A DNA stretch of 37,303 bases from Citricoccus sp. CH26A (lineage in GTDB: Bacteria; Actinomycetota; Actinomycetes; Actinomycetales; Micrococcaceae): assembly GCF_000224415.1 (NCBI RefSeq), contig NZ_AFXQ01000029.1:1-37303 (forward strand), read 5' to 3'. Positions 32,550 through 37,303 of the stretch are shown here, piece by piece. The position numbers and the translations under genes are program-made. The notes under the pieces are model-generated. The model was given only the letters and a program-made list of their open reading frames with translations, searched no databases and was not told the DNA's origin. How positions within the stretch are numbered: position 1 is the first letter of the stretch; every line of letters starts with the position of its first letter.

Positions 32550-32580
32550 AGGGCCCTCCGCACCCCTGCCGGAGGGCCCT
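32550..32580 (+). terminator. Terminator after the helicase-methyltransferase pair
   Basis: AGGGCCCTCCG (32550-32560) and CGGAGGGCCCT (32570-32580) form a perfect 11-bp stem with a 9-nt loop, 8 nt after the methyltransferase stop. The stem is strong but lacks a good T-run. It ends the helicase-methyltransferase unit and isolates the FHA relic and ABC transporter gene. Confidence 0.75.
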
Positions 32581-32601
32581 GCCTCGTGTCCGGCCGGGGA
32601 C

Positions 32602-32821
32602 CGGCTCGGGGGACCGCACTCGTCCGCCGCGATGCGCGACGATCTGCTGGTCCTCCACTCGTCTTCCACTTGCTTTGCGCCGTCCCGCGACCCTCGGGGC
32701 GGGCGGCCATGGCGCCGTCCGGTGCGACGCTGGTAGCTTCAGCGGCACCTCCCTCAAGACCGGACGTGTCCACGGCGAGGGCCTGCCGAGCAAGGGTGCC
32801 CCAATCGGAGTTGGTTCGACC
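32602..32821 (+). pseudogene. Relic of an FHA domain, frameshifted, just upstream of the ABC exporter start
   Basis: Two frames of this 220-nt stretch read like consecutive parts of a forkhead-associated domain. The frame of ATG 32632 gives MRDDLLVLHSSS and later DPRGG, like the strand before the FHA SRxHA motif. The frame of the ABC gene from 32726 gives DAGSFSGT then SLKTGRV, like DLGSxNGTxVNGxRV, ending IGVGSTMVMW, like the last FHA strand. The two are offset by one base, and nothing recognisable precedes them after the terminator at 32580. In mycobacterial Rv1747 an FHA domain sits immediately before the ABC ATPase. Alignment was by eye; a chance match is possible but the order and join point fit well. 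Confidence 0.45.
32734..32739 (+). promoter_or_regulatory. Possible -10 hexamer TAGCTT before the ABC exporter gene
   Basis: TAGCTT has TANNNT form and lies 83 nt before ATG 32822. It lies inside the FHA relic. If the relic is untranslated, this is the most plausible promoter for the transporter. Confidence 0.25.
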
Positions 32822-34531
32822 ATGGTGATGTGGAATGAAGAGGATGTGGTCACACCGCCGTCTGGACCTCCCGTCTTCAGCGCCCGGAACCTGAAGGTCA
32901 CCACGAAGTCCGGCGTACAGCTGCTGGACGATGTCTCGATCACCGTCCCCTCCGGCACACTCGTGGGCGTGATCGGCCCGTCCGGTGCGGGCAAGTCGAC
33001 GCTGCTGGGCGCACTGACCGGGCTGCAGCCGGCGACGCGCGGACAGGTCACCTGGAACGGGCGGGACCTCTACACCGAGTACGCCCAGCTCCGGTTCCTG
33101 GTGGGGCTGGTGCCGCAGGAGGATATCCTCCACCGCCAGCTCACCGTTCGCAGGGCGCTCCAGTTCGCCGCCCGGTTGCGCCTGCCTCCGGACCTGCGCC
33201 CGGCAGAGCGGGACCAGCGGGTCGATGAGGTCCTCGCGGAGGTCGACCTGACGGGCCAGGCAGACCAGAGGATCGATTCCCTCTCGGGGGGCCAGCGCAA
33301 ACGGACCTCGATCGCCCTGGAGTTGCTCACGGCACCGCGACTGCTGTTCCTGGACGAGCCCACGTCCGGACTCGATCCCGGCCTGGACAGGCAGGTCATG
33401 GAGAGCCTGCGGTCGCTGGCCGACTGCGACCGAGTGGTGCTGGTCGTCACGCACAGCGTCCTGGCCCTGGACGAGTGCGATCGCGTGCTCGTCCTGGCCC
33501 GGGGCGGACGCGTCGCGTTCTTCGGACCGCCGGCAGAGGTGCTGCCCTTCTTCGGCGTGGACGACTACCCCTCGGCATTCGCGGCCCTGGAGGACGAGAC
33601 CTGGGTGGACCGCAACGCACGGGCCTCCGCCCGTGACGCCTACGCGGGTCGGACCACGTCAGTCCAGGTGCCGGTCCCGGCCGCGGCGGCCCCGCCACCG
33701 CAGCGGACGGCGCCGGCTCGCCAGCTGTGGACGCTCATCCGGCGCAACGTCTCGGTGGTCGCCGCGGACCGGCTCTTCGTCATGCTCCTGATCGGCATGC
33801 CCATGCTGCTCGCGCTGATGGCGCAGGCCTTCCCCGGCAGGGCCGGGTTGTCCCTGAGTGAGGCACAGGGCGACGTCAATCAAGTCCAGCAACGCCTGGT
33901 GGTCCTCGTCGTCGGCGCCGCCCTGATGGGAACCGCGCTGTCCATCCGCGAACTCGTCGGGGAGCGGCCGATCTACCGACGAGAGCGCGCCGTCGGGCTC
34001 TCGCCGGCGGCCTACCTGCTCAGCAAGGCCGTGGTGCTCGGCGTGCTGGTGGCGTGCCAATGCGTGGTGTTCACCGTGCTCGCCCTCCTCGGCCTGCCGG
34101 GACCGGACGAGGCCCTGCTCCTGGGTGACGGACGCGTGGAGGTCGCCGTGGCGATAGCGGCGGTCGGCGTGGCCATGGCCGTCGCCGCACTGGCCGTATC
34201 CGGAGCCGTGACGTCCACCGAACAGACCATGCCCGCACTCGTCGCCATGGTGATGTCCCAGCTGATCCTGTGCGGCGGGCTGTTCCCGCTGGCGGGACGC
34301 GATGGCCTCGAGCAGGTGTCCTGGTTGCTTCCCGCTCGCTTCGGCTATGCGGCGACGGCCGCGACAGTGGGCCTACAACAACCCCCCGCGCCCGGAATCG
34401 ACCCGCTGTTCGAGCCGACGGCCGGACAATGGCTCATCGACCTGGGCCTGCTCGGGGTCCAGGCCCTGGCCTTCCTCGGCCTGGCGGCCTGGACGCTGCA
34501 CGTGTCCGTGACCCGGAACCCCTGGCGCTGA
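32822..34531 (+). CDS. ABCG-type ABC exporter half-transporter (ATPase-membrane fusion), Rv1747-like
   Basis: Half-size ABC exporter, 569 residues. The ATPase is N-terminal: Walker A GPSGAGKST (about 52), VPQEDILHRQLTVRRAL, signature LSGGQRKR (about 155), Walker B LLFLDEPTSGLDPGLDRQVM and switch VTHSVLALDECD. The membrane domain follows from about residue 310 with roughly six helices, including GERPIYRRERAVGLSP, the reverse-order arrangement of the ABCG/White family. Sequence blocks match M. tuberculosis Rv1747, which exports phosphatidylinositol mannosides and has N-terminal FHA domains, here missing or ruined. The ATG at 32822 is supported only by CGGAG 11 nt upstream; in-frame TTG 32675 would add relic residues. 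It is convergent with the PHP gene. Confidence 0.88.
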   Translation: MVMWNEEDVVTPPSGPPVFSARNLKVTTKSGVQLLDDVSITVPSGTLVGVIGPSGAGKSTLLGALTGLQPATRGQVTWNGRDLYTEYAQLRFLVGLVPQEDILHRQLTVRRALQFAARLRLPPDLRPAERDQRVDEVLAEVDLTGQADQRIDSLSGGQRKRTSIALELLTAPRLLFLDEPTSGLDPGLDRQVMESLRSLADCDRVVLVVTHSVLALDECDRVLVLARGGRVAFFGPPAEVLPFFGVDDYPSAFAALEDETWVDRNARASARDAYAGRTTSVQVPVPAAAAPPPQRTAPARQLWTLIRRNVSVVAADRLFVMLLIGMPMLLALMAQAFPGRAGLSLSEAQGDVNQVQQRLVVLVVGAALMGTALSIRELVGERPIYRRERAVGLSPAAYLLSKAVVLGVLVACQCVVFTVLALLGLPGPDEALLLGDGRVEVAVAIAAVGVAMAVAALAVSGAVTSTEQTMPALVAMVMSQLILCGGLFPLAGRDGLEQVSWLLPARFGYAATAATVGLQQPPAPGIDPLFEPTAGQWLIDLGLLGVQALAFLGLAAWTLHVSVTRNPWR

Positions 34532-34587
34532 ACAGGCGCCGCCCTGCCCCTGAACCCCCCGGTGTCCTCCGCCGTCCACCCCAGGGG

Positions 34588-35436
34588 TCAGGGGTAGATG
34601 ACCTCGGTGCCCGTGCCGCGCTCGATGATCTGCTGCACCACGGCCGCGTCGGTGGTGTGCTCCCCGATCCGGTTGGGCTTGCCGGCCCCGTGGTAGTCGG
34701 AGGAACCGGTGACGAACATCCCGTGCTGGCGGGCGAGCACGCGCAACCAGCGGCGGGCGTCGTCCGGGTTGTCCCGGTGGTCGGCCTCCACCCCGGCCAG
34801 CCCGGCGTCGATCATCTCGTGGAACAGCTCCGTACCGACCACGCGCCCGCGCATGGAGGCCAGGGGATGGGCGAACACGGGCACTCCCCCGGCCGCCAGG
34901 ACCAGCCGGACCGCGTCCACCGGGTCCGGTGCGTAGTGGCCCACGTAGTACTTGGAGCGCGGCGTCAGGATCGAGGTGAACGCCGCCGAACGGTCCTCCA
35001 CCGCGCCCAGGGAGACGAGCGCGTCGGCGATGTGCGGCCGGCCGATCGTGGCGTCCGGCGTGGAGTGGCGCAGCACGTGGTCCCACGTGATCGGGAAGTC
35101 CTCGGCCAACCGGTCCACCATCCGCTGGGCCCGGGTGAGGCGGGAGCTGCGGGACCGCTCGATCTCCGCGGACAGGTCCGGATCGTGGGGGTCGTGCAGG
35201 TAGGACAGCAGGTGCACGCTGATGCCGGTGTCCGAGACGCAGGAGACCTCCATGCCCGGGATGAGTACGATCCCCGAGGCCACCGCCTGGTCCGCGGCCT
35301 CGGCCCAGCCGGCCGTGGAGTCGTGGTCGGTCAGCGCCAGGCCGCTCAGTCCGGCCCTGGCCGCAGCGCGCACCACGGTGGCGGGCGGTTCGGTGCCATC
35401 CGAGATGTTGGAGTGCGTGTGCAGGTCGAACGGCAT
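34588..35436 (-). CDS. PHP-domain phosphoesterase
   Basis: Metal-dependent phosphoesterase of the PHP family, 282 residues. Motif I is HTHSNISDG at the N-terminus, motif II ALTDHDSTAGW, then PGMEVSC, VFAHPLAS and GSSDYHG with the remaining metal ligands. Related proteins (the TrpH/RNase AM type) hydrolyse 3',5'-nucleoside bisphosphates or act as 5'-3' exoribonucleases; which applies here is unclear. The start is ATG 35436, 7 nt after TAGGCT (-10-like, 35449-35444 on the minus strand), so a leaderless mRNA is likely. It is divergent from the aminopeptidase gene with 46 nt between starts. Confidence 0.9.
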   Translation of the reverse strand: MPFDLHTHSNISDGTEPPATVVRAAARAGLSGLALTDHDSTAGWAEAADQAVASGIVLIPGMEVSCVSDTGISVHLLSYLHDPHDPDLSAEIERSRSSRLTRAQRMVDRLAEDFPITWDHVLRHSTPDATIGRPHIADALVSLGAVEDRSAAFTSILTPRSKYYVGHYAPDPVDAVRLVLAAGGVPVFAHPLASMRGRVVGTELFHEMIDAGLAGVEADHRDNPDDARRWLRVLARQHGMFVTGSSDYHGAGKPNRIGEHTTDAAVVQQIIERGTGTEVIYP

Positions 35437-35443
35437 GACCACC

Positions 35444-35449
35444 AGCCTA
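35444..35449 (-). promoter_or_regulatory. -10-like hexamer TAGGCT, 7 nt before the PHP gene ATG
   Basis: On the minus strand TAGGCT ends 7 nt before ATG 35436. No Shine-Dalgarno sequence lies in between, which favours leaderless initiation. Confidence 0.45.
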
Positions 35450-35482
35450 GCCAACGCCGGGCGCAGTGCGATGATGGACGCC

Positions 35483-37042
<1,560 letters not shown>

Positions 37043-37058
37043 GGCCCGCCCGTGACGG

Positions 37059-37079
37059 CCCGGCCGGTGTCAGGCCGGG
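37059..37079. terminator. Hairpin between pepP and the convergent partial gene
   Basis: CCCGGCC (37059-37065) and GGCCGGG (37073-37079) form a 7-bp GC stem with a 7-nt loop, 17 nt after the pepP stop. It includes the stop codon of the convergent gene. There is no T-run, so its role as a terminator is tentative. Confidence 0.45.
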
Positions 37080-37303
37080 TCGTCGTCGCGCGCCGGAGGC
37101 TCGGTGTCCGGTCCGGCGCCGGGTTCCGCGCCGGTCTCGCCGGCAGGGCGCTCGGCGTGGCGGCCGTAGCGCGGCCGGGCGAAGCGTCCCTCCGTGGTGC
37201 CCGACGCCGGCCCGGTGCCCGCCGCGGTGCCCTCCCCCGCTGCGGGGACCGAGGGTGGCTCGGACGCGGTGCCGGAACCGGCGTCGGGGGCGGGGCCGCC
37301 GTC
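37070..37303 (-). CDS. Unidentified protein, C-terminal 77 residues (gene continues beyond the window)
   Basis: An open frame of 77 codons ends in TGA at 37072-37070 and stays open to the window edge. Its codons show the G/C third-position bias of neighbouring genes, which supports translation. The visible part is Pro/Gly/Ala-rich and disordered, with one more conserved-looking piece GRFARPRYGRHAERP, and ends ARDDDPA. No domain is recognised, so the function is unknown. It converges with pepP. Confidence 0.5.
   Translation of the reverse strand, partial: DGGPAPDAGSGTASEPPSVPAAGEGTAAGTGPASGTTEGRFARPRYGRHAERPAGETGAEPGAGPDTEPPARDDDPA

Noticed and set aside
34524-34594. Terminator between the ABC exporter and PHP genes
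   Set aside because: A 5-bp GGCGC/GCGCC stem over the exporter stop and a distant CCCCTGA/TCAGGGG pair exist, but they are short or widely spaced and no T-run follows.

Overview
The window (37,303 bp) is very GC-rich chromosomal DNA with strongly G/C-biased third codon positions, many GTG starts and overlapping start/stop codons. Gene content and order point to a high-GC actinobacterium of the order Micrococcales, probably Micrococcaceae. This is inferred from content; no 16S or database comparison was possible. No tRNA, rRNA, insertion sequence, prophage or CRISPR array is visible.

Layout. (1) 1-11.6 kb is a DNA repair block: nudC-uvrD2 (minus), an APH-fold phosphotransferase (plus), then atl-adnA-adnB (minus), which gives an alkyltransferase-like lesion sensor and both subunits of the mycobacterial-type AdnAB helicase-nuclease. 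A DEDDh exonuclease is divergent from atl. (2) 11.6-14.55 kb is the methionine ABC importer operon metN-metI-metQ, with a ~220-nt structured leader and a strong bidirectional terminator. (3) 14.6-26.2 kb carries all nine enzymes of the coproporphyrin-dependent route from glutamyl-tRNA to heme b: hemB-hemL, hemQ-hemH-hemC-hemD, hemE-hemY, and divergent hemA. A NYN-LOTUS protein sits between the blocks. (4) 26.2-32.6 kb is a TetR regulator, a DUF3107 protein, a pterin dehydratase-VOC fusion gene, an RNase II/R-family exoribonuclease, a DEAD-box RNA helicase with an RGG tail, and an orphan DNA methyltransferase. (5) 32.6-37.3 kb is an ABCG-type exporter resembling mycobacterial Rv1747, a PHP phosphoesterase, a Xaa-Pro aminopeptidase and the 3' end of an unidentified gene. 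Parts of blocks 1 and 4 follow the order of M. tuberculosis Rv3198c-Rv3211 as I recall it.

Most interesting points. A near-identical 16-bp inverted repeat (TCTACAGsCGGTAGAA) lies upstream of both the hemQ operon and the hemE/hemA divergent pair, and a related 14-bp palindrome lies upstream of the adjacent tetR. Together they suggest a local heme regulon. The ferrochelatase gene and the pterin dehydratase-VOC gene each need one extra base to restore their frame, in GC-rich or C-run sequence, so sequencing error is a strong alternative to real loss. The ABC exporter seems to have a broken FHA-domain relic immediately upstream of its ATG. Several genes have a -10-like hexamer 6-7 nt before the start codon, which predicts leaderless transcripts.
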